DNA from: Comamonadaceae bacterium
GTDB taxonomy: Bacteria; Pseudomonadota; Gammaproteobacteria; Burkholderiales; Burkholderiaceae_C
Direction: 5' to 3'
DNA length: 64,000 nucleotides
NCBI GenBank assembly: GCA_947442105.1
Contig: CANEVH010000002.1
Span: 34,979-98,978, forward strand
The stretch's first letter is position 1. Every line of letters begins with the position of its first letter. The position numbers and the translations under genes are program-made. The notes beneath the pieces are model-generated. The model ran no database searches and was not told the DNA's origin. It saw nothing but the letters and a program-made list of their open reading frames with translations. Positions 27,947 to 39,601 of the stretch are shown here, one piece after another.

Positions 27947-28812
27947 GCAGCAGACGGGCTGGTGGTCGCCGACAGGCTGGCGGCCAAATCGCGCGCGATT
28001 TCTTTGCGGTATTTGTTGAGCTCTTGCACGCTGCCAAAACTGCGCTCCAGCAGCAAGCCCATGTTGTGCAAGATGCGATCAATAACCTTGGTCTCCCACA
28101 CGTCGTCAAACTTAATTTGCTGGTCCAGCCAGTGCTCCAGCCACTGCGGGTTTGGCAGGCGGCTTTGCACCGTGTCGTTGGGGAACAGGGTTTTGTTGAC
28201 GTGTAAATTGGTGGGGTGCAGGGCCTGCGCGGTGCGCCGTGCGCTGGCCATGAGCACGCCGACCTTGGCAAACGCGCCTTTGGCCTCCAGGCCAAGGTTT
28301 TGTATGGCGCGCTTCATGTACTTCAAATAGGCGCCGCCGTGGCGGGCTTCGTCTTGGCTGAGTTTGGTGTAAATCGCTTTGATCACCGGCTCGGTGTGCC
28401 ACTCGCTGGCGCGGCGGTACCAGTGGTTGAGGCGAATTTCGCCGCAAAAGTGCAGCATCAGCGTCTCCAGCGGCGGCGCTGGGTCGAACTCAAAACGCAC
28501 GTTGTGCAGCTCATCCTCGGTCGGAACCAGTTCGGGCCGAAAGCGCCGCAGGTACTCCATGAGCACCAACGAATGCTTTTGTTCTTCAAAAAACCAGATC
28601 GACATAAAGGCAGAAAAATCGCTGTCGCCCTGGTTGTCGCGCAAAAACATTTCGGTGGCGGGCAGCGCTGACCATTCGGTAATCGCGTTCATCTTGACGG
28701 TCATGGCCTGCTCATCGGTCAGGGTGCTGGCGTTAAAGCTGTCCCATGGAATGTCGCGCTCCATGTCCCAGCGCACGGCTTCTAACTGTCGAAAGAGTTC
28801 AGGGTAGAGCAT
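27943..28812 (-). CDS. Ferritin-like diiron protein related to acyl-ACP desaturases
   Basis: 289 aa, mostly helical. EWSALPATEMFL, EEQKHS and DEARHGG give two E..(D/E)ExxH-like diiron ligand sets, with Glu and His spacing of the ferritin-like acyl-ACP desaturase (FA_desaturase_2) family. AAAGGA precedes ATG 28812. It is divergent from the lipid-modification operon and coupled to rfaE2. A role in fatty-acid oxidation or desaturation is inferred from fold and neighbourhood; the substrate is unknown. Confidence 0.75.
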   Translation of the reverse strand: MLYPELFRQLEAVRWDMERDIPWDSFNASTLTDEQAMTVKMNAITEWSALPATEMFLRDNQGDSDFSAFMSIWFFEEQKHSLVLMEYLRRFRPELVPTEDELHNVRFEFDPAPPLETLMLHFCGEIRLNHWYRRASEWHTEPVIKAIYTKLSQDEARHGGAYLKYMKRAIQNLGLEAKGAFAKVGVLMASARRTAQALHPTNLHVNKTLFPNDTVQSRLPNPQWLEHWLDQQIKFDDVWETKVIDRILHNMGLLLERSFGSVQELNKYRKEIARDLAASLSATTSPSAA

Positions 28813-28863
28813 GTCAATCCTTTAAGTTGCCACAATTCTAGGCTGATCGCATGGCCGCGCCTG

Positions 28864-28896
28864 GGCAGCACATTGGCAGCACATTGGCAGCACACT
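28864..28896. repeat. Three tandem 11-bp repeats in a divergent promoter region
   Basis: GGCAGCACATT (28864-28874), GGCAGCACATT (28875-28885) and GGCAGCACACT (28886-28896), about 105 bp upstream of the FAD-protein gene and 52 bp upstream of the ferritin-like gene. The spacing is close to one helical turn, as in repeated activator sites. Confidence 0.6.
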
Positions 28897-29000
28897 GGGT
28901 CTGGAGCCTGGCCTTGCGAAATTGCAAAACCGTCAAAGCCACAAAAATACCGGCCAGTCGCGCCATTACCGTATAGTGTGCGGACTATGGCTATTGTTCT

Positions 29001-30308
29001 ATGAAAGTCGCAATCATTGGCTCCGGCATTGCCGGTTTGGCCGTGGCGCACCGCTTGCAGGCCCACGTGCAAGTCAGCTTGCTAGAGGCCGGCAGCTACT
29101 TTGGGGGCCACACGCATACCGTGGATGTGACGCTGGACACGCCCCAAGGCCCAGTCACCCACGGCGTAGACACTGGCTTTTTGGTGTTCAACGAGCGCAC
29201 CTACCCGCATTTAATCGCCTTGTTTGCCGAGTTGGGGGTGCAAACTGCGCCCTCCGACATGTCCTTTTCGGTGCAAGTGCCCGCAAGCGCTGGGCAAGCG
29301 CGGCTGGAGTGGAGCGGGGCGTCGCTGAGCGCCGTGTTTGCCCAGCGGCGCAACCTCATCAACCCGCGCTTTCTGGGCATGCTGCGCGATGTGCTGCGCT
29401 TTAACCGCTTGGCCACCGACATTGCGCTGCGCAACGCCGAGGGTGAGCTGATGCAGCCGCTGCAAGACTTTTTGCAAGCGCATCAGTTTTCCAAAGAATT
29501 CACCGACTGGTACTTCCTGCCCATGCTGGGCTGCATCTGGAGTTGTCCCACATCACAAATGCTGCAGTTCCCTGTAGCCACCATGGTCCGCTTTTGCCAC
29601 AACCACGGCCTGATCCAAATCAGCAACCGGCCCCAGTGGCACACGGTGGCCGGCGGCGCGCGCCACTATGTGGACAAAATAATCTCTGAAATTGCCGACA
29701 AGCGGCTGAACTGCCCGGTGCAACATATCCGCCGCGACGACCAGGGCGTATTTGTCACCAGCCAAGGGCAAACCGAGCACTTTGACAAAGTGGTCATTGC
29801 CACCCACAGCGACCAGGCGCTGGCGCTGCTGGACGACCCGAGCGATTCGGAGCGCAGCACCTTGGGCGCCATCGGCTACCAAGCCAATGTGGCCGTGCTG
29901 CACACCGACGCGTCCGTGCTGCCCCAGCGCAAGCGCGCCTGGGCGGCCTGGAACTACGAGCGCTCTCCAAGCCTCGCGCCACAGGCGTCCCAGGGTGTGG
30001 AGGCCAGCCAGCGCGTGTGCCTGCACTATTTGATCAATATGCTGCAACCCATCCCCTTTGCGCAGCCGGTGGTGGTGTCGCTCAACCCGCTGCAAGACAT
30101 TGGCCCGCAGCAGGTGCTGGCCCGTTTTGACTACGCGCACCCGGTGTTTGACCTGGCTGCCATCCGCGCCCAAGCCGATGTGCCCGCCCTGCAAGGCCAG
30201 CGCCACACCTACTTTTGCGGCGCCTGGACGGGCTATGGCTTTCATGAAGACGGCCTGAAATCCGGCTTGGACGTGGCGTCTCGCTTGCGCACGGCGATGG
30301 GCGGATGA
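29001..30308 (+). CDS. FAD-dependent amine-oxidase-like flavoprotein (COG2907)
   Basis: 435 aa. VAIIGSGIAGLAVAHRL (residues 3-19) is the dinucleotide-binding motif, EAGSYFGGHTHTV the second FAD contact, and FCGAWTGYGFHEDGL the C-terminal FAD motif. The family (predicted NAD/FAD-binding protein, COG2907) regularly precedes DUF1365 and a Cfa-type methyltransferase. In Rhodobacter sphaeroides relatives are linked to furan fatty acid formation under singlet oxygen stress; transfer of that role is inference. It overlaps the next gene by 4 nt. A TATAGT at 28972-28977 could be its -10 box, but no good -35 is seen. Confidence 0.87.
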   Translation: MKVAIIGSGIAGLAVAHRLQAHVQVSLLEAGSYFGGHTHTVDVTLDTPQGPVTHGVDTGFLVFNERTYPHLIALFAELGVQTAPSDMSFSVQVPASAGQARLEWSGASLSAVFAQRRNLINPRFLGMLRDVLRFNRLATDIALRNAEGELMQPLQDFLQAHQFSKEFTDWYFLPMLGCIWSCPTSQMLQFPVATMVRFCHNHGLIQISNRPQWHTVAGGARHYVDKIISEIADKRLNCPVQHIRRDDQGVFVTSQGQTEHFDKVVIATHSDQALALLDDPSDSERSTLGAIGYQANVAVLHTDASVLPQRKRAWAAWNYERSPSLAPQASQGVEASQRVCLHYLINMLQPIPFAQPVVVSLNPLQDIGPQQVLARFDYAHPVFDLAAIRAQADVPALQGQRHTYFCGAWTGYGFHEDGLKSGLDVASRLRTAMGG

Positions 30309-31102
30309 CTGCGCCGCTTACGCCCGCCGCCTCGACTGGCCAGGCCCTTATGGGCTTTGGCCAGGTGCGCCATCTGCGGCTCAAGCCCGCGCGCAATGCG
30401 TTTGCCTACCGCACGTACTTCCTCATGCTGCCCATGCGCAGCCTGCAATTGGCGGGTGCCGGCCCCTCGCCGCTGCCGCGCAACCGCTTGGCCCCCATCA
30501 GCTTTTACGACCGCGACCACGGCGACGGTCGTGGCCCCGAGGCTGGCGGCGCGCTGGCCTGGTTGGATGAACTGCTAGCGCGTGAAGGCGTGTTGGACGC
30601 CGACGGAGAGGTCTGGCTGCACTGCTACCCGCGGGTGCTGGGCTTTACCTTCAAGCCCGTGAGCTTTTGGTACTGCCACCGCGCAGACTCCAGCCTGCGC
30701 GCCATCGTGGTCGAGGTGAACAATACTTTTGGCCAACGCCACTGTTATTTGCTCGACACACCGCGCTTTGGCGCCGAGTTGCGCGCCGACAAGGTGTTCC
30801 ACGTGTCACCGTTTTGTCCGGTCGAGGGCGCATACCGTTTCCGGTTTATGGTGGATGCTGATCGCCGTCGCACCGTGGCACGCATCGACTATGACGATGC
30901 GCTGGGCCCGGTGCTCCAAACCAGCGTGAGCGGCGCGCTCGAACCCATTACCTCCGCTGTGCTGCGCCGCGCGCTGTGGCGCTACCCGCTGATGACCCTG
31001 GCCGTGGTCGGTCGCATCCACTGGCAGGCGCTGCGTCTTTTGGTAAAACGGGTCCGTTTTTTCCGCCTGCCTACGCCCCCTGAGGTGTTTGTCAGCCGCT
31101 GA
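30305..31102 (+). CDS. DUF1365 domain-containing protein
   Basis: 265 aa. RAFAYR-like start (RNAFAYRTYFLML), LHCYPRVLGFTFKPVSFWYC and EVNNTFGQRHCY are DUF1365 signatures; HVSPFCPVEGAYRF is also conserved. The C-terminal helix suggests membrane association. It lies between the COG2907 flavoprotein and the Cfa-type methyltransferase. Biochemical function unknown; the constant association suggests a step in acyl-chain modification. Confidence 0.88.
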   Translation: MTAPLTPAASTGQALMGFGQVRHLRLKPARNAFAYRTYFLMLPMRSLQLAGAGPSPLPRNRLAPISFYDRDHGDGRGPEAGGALAWLDELLAREGVLDADGEVWLHCYPRVLGFTFKPVSFWYCHRADSSLRAIVVEVNNTFGQRHCYLLDTPRFGAELRADKVFHVSPFCPVEGAYRFRFMVDADRRRTVARIDYDDALGPVLQTSVSGALEPITSAVLRRALWRYPLMTLAVVGRIHWQALRLLVKRVRFFRLPTPPEVFVSR

Positions 31103-31156
31103 TGGGTCTTCGAGTTTGCCGCTTAGTTTCTTTACCTTTTCTTGTTGAACGTGCTT

Positions 31157-32404
31157 ATGAACCGCTCCACCACGCCCACCAAATACGCGTCCAGCGCCAA
31201 CCCATCGGCTGCCAAGGTGCCCGCAGCGGCCCGCACCGTGCTCAAACTCCTTGCAGGCATGCGCCACGGCAGCCTGACCCTGCACTTTCCCGACGGCGGC
31301 ATGCAGCGCTTTGGGGGCGAAGCCCTGCCGCACGCTACGCTGCATTTGCACAACTGGGGCGCGTTCACGGCAGCGCTCAAATCGGGCGACATCGGTTTTG
31401 CGGAAAGTTTTATTGCCGGGGAATGGACTACCCCAGACCTCACCACCTTGCTGCGCGTGCTGGTGCAAAACCGCGCTGAAGTGGAACGCATCATTTTTGG
31501 CAGCTGGTGGGGCCAGCTGGCCTACCGCGTCAAGCACTGGCTCAACCGCAATACCCGCGCCAACAGCCAAAAAAACATCCACGCCCACTACGACCTGGGC
31601 AACGCCTTCTACACGCGCTGGCTGGACCCGAGCATGAACTACTCGTCGGCCCTGTTCCAGGGGAACATGCAGCAAAGCCTGGAGCAGGCCCAGGGCGCCA
31701 AAGTGCGCCGCGTGCTGGAGCAGGCCCAGGTGCGACCGGGCGACCGGGTGCTGGAGATTGGCTGCGGCTGGGGCGCCTTGGCGGAGATGGGCACCGTGGG
31801 CTTTGGCGCCCAAGTAACCGGCGTGACCTTGAGCACCGAGCAACTCGCTTTTGCCCAAGCGCGCATGCAGCGCCTGGGCGTGGCGGCAAAAGCCGACTTG
31901 CGCCTGCAAGACTACCGCGACATTCCCGACGCGCCGTTTGACGCAATTTGCTCGGTGGAGATGATAGAAGCCGTGGGCAAAGACTACTGGCCCACCTATT
32001 TCGCCAGCGTGTCCAAGCTGCTCAAGCCCGGCGGCCACGCCTGCATTCAAAGCATTGTGATTGACGACGCATTGTTTGAGCGCTACATCAACTCGACGGA
32101 CTTTATTCAGCAGTACATTTTCCCCGGTGGTTGCTTGCCCAGCCCTGCGGCGTTCCGCGCGCAAGCCCAGGCGGCGGGCTTGCAGGTGGTGGAAGAGCAC
32201 GCTTTCGGGCTGGACTACGCCGAAACCCTGAAGCGCTGGCGCGAGGCCTTTTTGGTTCAGCGCACCGACGTACTGGCGCTGGGGTTCGACGCGCGGTTTA
32301 TGCACATCTGGGAGTTCTATTTGGCGTATTGCGAGGCCGCATTCATGGAAAAAAACATCGACGTAGTGCAGTACACCCTGCGCAAACCGGGGTCATCGGC
32401 ATGA
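31157..32404 (+). CDS. cfa: Cyclopropane-fatty-acyl-phospholipid synthase-family methyltransferase
   Basis: 415 aa. NIHAHYDLGNAFY (about 140-152), VLEIGCGWGALAE (198-210, SAM-binding motif I), CSVEMIEAVGKDYWP and QSIVIDDALFERY are typical of the Cfa family. It methylates an unsaturated phospholipid acyl chain, forming a cyclopropane or a methyl branch; in this operon a methyl-branched precursor for further oxidation is plausible. ATG 31157 is used although two in-frame TTG/GTG codons lie upstream; no strong ribosome site is seen. The stop overlaps the next start (ATGA). Confidence 0.9.
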   Translation: MNRSTTPTKYASSANPSAAKVPAAARTVLKLLAGMRHGSLTLHFPDGGMQRFGGEALPHATLHLHNWGAFTAALKSGDIGFAESFIAGEWTTPDLTTLLRVLVQNRAEVERIIFGSWWGQLAYRVKHWLNRNTRANSQKNIHAHYDLGNAFYTRWLDPSMNYSSALFQGNMQQSLEQAQGAKVRRVLEQAQVRPGDRVLEIGCGWGALAEMGTVGFGAQVTGVTLSTEQLAFAQARMQRLGVAAKADLRLQDYRDIPDAPFDAICSVEMIEAVGKDYWPTYFASVSKLLKPGGHACIQSIVIDDALFERYINSTDFIQQYIFPGGCLPSPAAFRAQAQAAGLQVVEEHAFGLDYAETLKRWREAFLVQRTDVLALGFDARFMHIWEFYLAYCEAAFMEKNIDVVQYTLRKPGSSA

Positions 32405-32988
32405 CGCCCGTGGCTGCACCGACCCGCCGCACGCTGCTGCGCTGGCTGGCGCTGGCGAGCCTCGCTACGCCCATGTTGACGCATCTAGACGCTGCTGCCG
32501 CTGAGGGGCCTGGCGCACCGCCCGAAGTGGCGCAAGCCTTGCCACAGGCGCAAGTGCTGGGCGCCGGTCGTATGCGCTACCTGTTGTGGGACGTGTTTGA
32601 CGCCACGCTGTGGACGCCACCCGACTTTCGTGGCGCGCAATACGCTGAACACGCATTTGCGCTGGAACTTCGCTACCTGCGCCCGATAAGCGCCGCCTCG
32701 CTGGTCGAGAGTTCGCTCAAGGAGATGCGCCGCACTAGCAGCATCGACGCGGCCAAAGAAACGGCCTGGACGCAAGCCATGCAAACCGCTTTTGCCGATG
32801 TGCAGGCGGGTGACCGCATTACCGGAGTGCATCGCCCGGGCGCAGGCACGCGTTTCTTTTTCAACGGCCGCCTGCGGGGCGTGGTAGACGACGCCGCCTT
32901 TGCCCGCGCCTTCTTTGGTATTTGGCTGGGCGCGGGCACCAGCGAGCCGCGTTTGCGCAGCGCCTTGCTGGCGGGCAGTACCAACTGA
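32401..32988 (+). CDS. Chalcone-isomerase-like domain protein, exported
   Basis: 195 aa. An N-terminal signal (TRRTLLRWLALASLATPML, cleaved near AAAAEG) begins with a twin Arg, so Tat export is possible. The mature part matches the bacterial chalcone isomerase-like family: LGAGRMRYLLWDVFDATLW, ELRYLRPISAASLVESS and RFFFNGRLRGVVDD. Bacterial members are not known to act on chalcones. Start overlaps the cfa stop by 4 nt. Confidence 0.83.
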   Translation: MTPVAAPTRRTLLRWLALASLATPMLTHLDAAAAEGPGAPPEVAQALPQAQVLGAGRMRYLLWDVFDATLWTPPDFRGAQYAEHAFALELRYLRPISAASLVESSLKEMRRTSSIDAAKETAWTQAMQTAFADVQAGDRITGVHRPGAGTRFFFNGRLRGVVDDAAFARAFFGIWLGAGTSEPRLRSALLAGSTN

Positions 32989-33004
32989 GCGCCGTTCCCC
33001 GCCC

Positions 33005-34363
33005 ATGAGCGCATCGCCTGGCCCCACCGCCCCCACTGAGCCCGTCGGCCTGACCTGGCCGCAAGGCCTGCGCTATGGGCTGCTGGGGCTGGCGCTCGCC
33101 TTTGTGGCCTTGCCCTTGTACGTGCTGCTGCCCAATTACTACGCGCGCAATTTTGGCGTTCCGCTGGCGGGCCTGGGCATCTTGTTGCTCGGGGCACGCG
33201 CGCTGGATGCCGTGGTTGACCCGCTGCTGGGGCGCTGGGCAGACGCTTTGTTTGCCCGCTCCAACGCCACCGTGCTTGCGCGTGGGGCTGCGGCGGCTGT
33301 GTTGCTGGGGCTCAGTTTTGGCGCGCTCTTTTTTCCGCCTTCCACGGCACTGCCATTTTTGTGGTTTTGGGCTGCTGCTTGTTTGGTGCTGTGCTACCTG
33401 GCCTTTAGCGCGCTGACCATACTGCACCAGTCGTGGGGCGCCTTGCTGGGCGGTGACGCGCTGGGGCGCAGCCGGGTGGTTGCCTTTCGCGAGGGGCTGG
33501 GCCTGGCGGGCGTGGTGCTGGCCTCGCTCAGCCCGGTGCTGTGGGGCATGCCAACGACGGTGGCGCTGCTGTGGCTGGCCTTGTTGCTGGGGTGCTGGGC
33601 CTGGCGCCGGGCGCCCCGGCCCGCAAGGGCTGCATTCAACCCCGCCGCCGCGCCCGCCACGGACGCAACAGTCCCCAACACACATGCAACAGCGCCTGCC
33701 ACGCGTGCAGCAGCGTCCACTGCGGGCCTGTTGGCGCCGTGGGGGCGTGCAGACTTTCGTGCGCTGCTCGTGGTGTTTGTTGCCAACGGCATTGCCACTG
33801 CCTTGCCCGCCACGCTGATTTTGTTTTTTGTTCAAGACCGCTTGCAAGCCCCCGCGCAGATGGAGGCCTGGTTTTTGGGCAGCTACTTCATTACGGCGGC
33901 GCTGGCGCTGGCGCCTTGGCTGCGGGTGGTCAAACGCTGGGGTCTGGAGCGCGCCTGGCTGGCGGGCATGCTGCTGGCGGTGGCGGTGTTTGCCTTTGCT
34001 GCCCAATTGGGCGCGGGGGACAGCACTGCCTTTCTATGGGTTTGCGCCTTGTCGGGTGCTGCCATGGCGGCTGATCTGGCCCTGCCGAGCGCGCTCTTGG
34101 CCGGCGTCATCGCGCGCCAGGCGGACCCGGCCGCCTCCAGCGGCCTGTTTTTTGGCTGGTGGAACCTCGCGGCCAAGCTCAACCTGGCGCTGGCCGCAGG
34201 CTTGGCCTTGCCCCTTTTGGCGGCTTGGGGCTACACGCCGGGCAGCCGCGACCCCGACGGCCTGCAGGCGCTTACCTGGGCCTATTGCCTGCTGCCTTGC
34301 GCACTCAAACTGCTGGCCGCCGGTCTGCTTTATTTCCTCTTGCTACGAAGGAGATCTTCATGA
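33005..34363 (+). CDS. MFS/GPH-type transporter of the lipid-modification operon
   Basis: 452 aa with about 12 hydrophobic helices. LLGARALDAVVDPLLGRWAD is the MelB-like (GPH) signature loop between helices 2 and 3. An Ala/Thr/Pro-rich insert (about residues 205-245) separates the two halves. Related transporters accompany Cfa and COG2907 genes in the RpoE-ChrR regulon of Rhodobacter. Substrate unknown. The stop overlaps the DUF3833 start. Confidence 0.83.
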   Translation: MSASPGPTAPTEPVGLTWPQGLRYGLLGLALAFVALPLYVLLPNYYARNFGVPLAGLGILLLGARALDAVVDPLLGRWADALFARSNATVLARGAAAAVLLGLSFGALFFPPSTALPFLWFWAAACLVLCYLAFSALTILHQSWGALLGGDALGRSRVVAFREGLGLAGVVLASLSPVLWGMPTTVALLWLALLLGCWAWRRAPRPARAAFNPAAAPATDATVPNTHATAPATRAAASTAGLLAPWGRADFRALLVVFVANGIATALPATLILFFVQDRLQAPAQMEAWFLGSYFITAALALAPWLRVVKRWGLERAWLAGMLLAVAVFAFAAQLGAGDSTAFLWVCALSGAAMAADLALPSALLAGVIARQADPAASSGLFFGWWNLAAKLNLALAAGLALPLLAAWGYTPGSRDPDGLQALTWAYCLLPCALKLLAAGLLYFLLLRRRSS

Positions 34364-34911
34364 TGAAACGACGTTTGATTCTCGGCGGCGCCGCCAGTGC
34401 GCTGGGCGCCGTGGCGCTCACCGGCCTGGGCGGCTGCGCCTCGCAAAACATGGACAGCTACCGCAACGAAAAGCCGGTGCTCGACTTGCAGCAGTACTTC
34501 AACGGCACGCTAGACGCCTATGGCGTCTTCACCGACCGCTCGGGCACGGTCGTCAAGCGCTTTACCGTGCTTATGGAGTGCAGCTGGAAAGACGGGCAAG
34601 GCGTGCTTGACGAGAGCTTTAGCTACTCGGACGGCAGCGTGCAAAAACGCATCTGGCGCCTCACAGCCTTGGGCAACGGCCGCTACACCGGCCGCGCCGA
34701 CGATGTGGTGGGCCAGGCCCAGGGCGAATCCATGGGCAATGCGTTTCACTGGAACTACACGCTGGCGCTGCCGGTGGACGGCACGGTGTACGAGGTGCAG
34801 TTTGACGACTGGATGTACCTGGTCAACGACCGGGTGATGCTCAACAAGGCGAGCATGCGCAAGTTCGGCATCTACCTGGGCGAAGTCACTTTGAGTTTTA
34901 GCAAGCGCTGA
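34360..34911 (+). CDS. DUF3833 lipoprotein
   Basis: 183 aa. Twin-Arg-like start MMKRRLILGG and lipobox GLGGC (Cys26). YRNEKPVLDLQQYFNGTL, RFTVLMECSW, FSYSDGSVQKRIWRL and DDWMYLVNDRVMLNKASMRKFG match DUF3833. A textbook AAGGAGA (34348-34354) precedes the ATG. Predicted envelope lipoprotein; function unknown but regularly clustered with the preceding genes. Confidence 0.87.
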   Translation: MMKRRLILGGAASALGAVALTGLGGCASQNMDSYRNEKPVLDLQQYFNGTLDAYGVFTDRSGTVVKRFTVLMECSWKDGQGVLDESFSYSDGSVQKRIWRLTALGNGRYTGRADDVVGQAQGESMGNAFHWNYTLALPVDGTVYEVQFDDWMYLVNDRVMLNKASMRKFGIYLGEVTLSFSKR

Positions 34912-34913
34912 GC

Positions 34914-35693
34914 ATGGCCTGGCTCAAGCCCCTGAATCCGCCGCTCCAAGACTGGCGCGGAAAGTCGGCGTGGATCATTGGCGCCAGCAGCGGCATTGGC
35001 CGTGCCACCGCCGCAGCCCTGCACGCCCAAGGCGCCCACGTTATAGTGTCCGCCCGCAATGCGCAGGCGCTAGAAGACTTCGTCGGCGAACACCCGGGGA
35101 GCACCGCCCTTCCCCTAGACAGCACCGATTCGCATGCCGTACACGCCTGCGTGCGCAGCCTGCTCGCTGAGCGCGCTCCAGACTGTGTGATGTACTGCGC
35201 CGGCCATTACCAAGCCATGCGCGCCAGCGCTATGGATGTGCCGGACATGCTGCGCCACCTGCAGGTGAATTACCAAGGTGCCTTGTACCTACTTGAGGCC
35301 CTGCTGCCTGCCCTGCGCCAGCGTGGCAGTGGCCACCTGAGTTTTGTGTCTAGTGTGGCGGGCTACCGGGGCTTGCCCAACAGCCTGGCCTATGGCCCGA
35401 CCAAGGCGGCCCTGACCAACTTGGCCGAAACCCTGTACCTGGACTTGCAGGCCGACGGTATTGGCGTCTCGGTCATCAACCCTGGCTTTGTGGAAACCCC
35501 GCTGACCGCCGGCAATACCTTCACCATGCCGGGCCTGATTACACCGGCGCAGGCGGCGCAGGCCATAGTGCAGGGTTGGGCGCAGGGCAGCTTTGAGATT
35601 CACTTCCCCAAACGCTTTACCCTGTGGATGAAAGCGCTGCGCGTCATGCCCAACCGCTGGTATTTTTACCTCGTGCGAAAGATGACTTTATGA
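34914..35693 (+). CDS. Short-chain dehydrogenase/reductase
   Basis: 259 aa Rossmann-fold SDR. GASSGIG (23-29) binds the nucleotide, CAG at about 95 replaces the usual NNAG, and SVAGYRGLPNSLAYGPTKAAL contains the Ser-Tyr-Lys catalytic set (YGPTK, near residue 160). The C-terminal about 30 residues are basic and aromatic, suggesting membrane contact. It probably reduces or oxidises an acyl intermediate of the operon. It starts 3 nt after the DUF3833 stop and overlaps the next gene by 4 nt. Confidence 0.88.
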   Translation: MAWLKPLNPPLQDWRGKSAWIIGASSGIGRATAAALHAQGAHVIVSARNAQALEDFVGEHPGSTALPLDSTDSHAVHACVRSLLAERAPDCVMYCAGHYQAMRASAMDVPDMLRHLQVNYQGALYLLEALLPALRQRGSGHLSFVSSVAGYRGLPNSLAYGPTKAALTNLAETLYLDLQADGIGVSVINPGFVETPLTAGNTFTMPGLITPAQAAQAIVQGWAQGSFEIHFPKRFTLWMKALRVMPNRWYFYLVRKMTL

Positions 35694-36139
35694 GCCAAGC
35701 GCCCGATACCCTGAACCAGCGTCTGGCGGGACTGGCGGCCTATTTCGAGAGTTTGTCGCCCGCCAATGTTTCAGAACTCAGTCGCTACTACGCAGCGCAC
35801 GCGCGATTCAAAGATCCGTTCAATGATGTGACGGGTATCCCGAACATCACGCGCATTTTTGAGCACATGTTTGTGGCCTTGATCGACCCACGTTTTGTAG
35901 TAACGCAGCAAATTTGCCAGGGAGAACAGTGTTTCCTAACCTGGGAGTTTCGCTTTCAGTTTCGCAACTACCGCGTTGGCACCGAGCAGGTGATTTTGGG
36001 CGCATCGCATCTGGTGCTTGACGCGCAGGGCCTGGTGGTCTTGCACCGCGACTACTGGGACGCCGCCGAAGAGCTGTATGAAAAGCTGCCCCTGGTGGGC
36101 AGCCTTATGCGCTGGCTTAAACGCCGCGCCAACAGTTAA
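35690..36139 (+). CDS. NTF2-like (SnoaL/nuclear transport factor 2 family) protein
   Basis: 149 aa alpha+beta cone fold: YFESLSPANVSELSRYYA, ARFKDPFNDVTG and HLVLDAQGLVVLHRDYWDAAE are family hallmarks (the RFKDPFND region lines the pocket). It is the last gene of the eight-gene operon, translationally coupled to the SDR. Function unknown; may bind or isomerise a hydrophobic intermediate. Confidence 0.85.
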   Translation: MSQAPDTLNQRLAGLAAYFESLSPANVSELSRYYAAHARFKDPFNDVTGIPNITRIFEHMFVALIDPRFVVTQQICQGEQCFLTWEFRFQFRNYRVGTEQVILGASHLVLDAQGLVVLHRDYWDAAEELYEKLPLVGSLMRWLKRRANS

Positions 36140-36177
36140 GCCCCAGGGCGCCGCCAGGGGGCGCCGCGCGTGGCCGG

Positions 36178-39163
<2,986 letters not shown>

Positions 39164-39165
39164 GT

Positions 39166-39552
39166 ATGGGAATCCTTCCAAACAACACAGACCGCGCCAG
39201 CACCAAAAAAGTGGGCGACGCCGCCGAAGACGAAGCCTTGCTTTATTTGCAGCAGCAAGGCTTGCGCTTGATCACGCGCAATTATCGAACCCCAGGGCGC
39301 GGTGGCGGGGAAATCGATCTCATCATGCGCGCCCCCGACAGCACCCTGGTGTTTGTCGAGGTGCGCAGACGCAAATCCAGTGCGCACGGCAGCGCTGCGG
39401 CAAGCGTGGGACGCGTTAAACAGCGCCGGGTGATTTTGGCGGCGCAGTATTACCTGCTCAACTTGCGCAGCGTGCCGCCCTGCCGCTTCGATGTGATCGA
39501 GGTCACGCCCGAAGGCTGCCACTGGTTGCGCGCGGCGTTTGATGCCGCCTGA
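39166..39552 (+). CDS. yraN: UPF0102 protein YraN
   Basis: 128 aa, small nuclease-like fold of the UPF0102 family: GDAAEDEALLYLQQQGLRLITRNYR, GGGEIDLIMR and VFVEVRRRKSSAHGS (the D...ExR/K pattern of PD-(D/E)xK nucleases). AAGAGG (39151-39156) lies inside rsmI. First gene of a yraN-diaA-dolP unit equivalent to the E. coli yra cluster. Confidence 0.93.
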   Translation: MGILPNNTDRASTKKVGDAAEDEALLYLQQQGLRLITRNYRTPGRGGGEIDLIMRAPDSTLVFVEVRRRKSSAHGSAAASVGRVKQRRVILAAQYYLLNLRSVPPCRFDVIEVTPEGCHWLRAAFDAA

Positions 39553-39601
39553 GCGCTGCGGCGCGCCTGAAAAAGAAGCGGTCGCACGGTATCATGCCCC
39601 C

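Noticed and set aside
30806..32305. About 500-codon open frame on the minus strand antisense to DUF1365 and cfa
   Set aside because: Lies opposite clearly conserved coding sequence and has no recognisable motifs or ribosome site.
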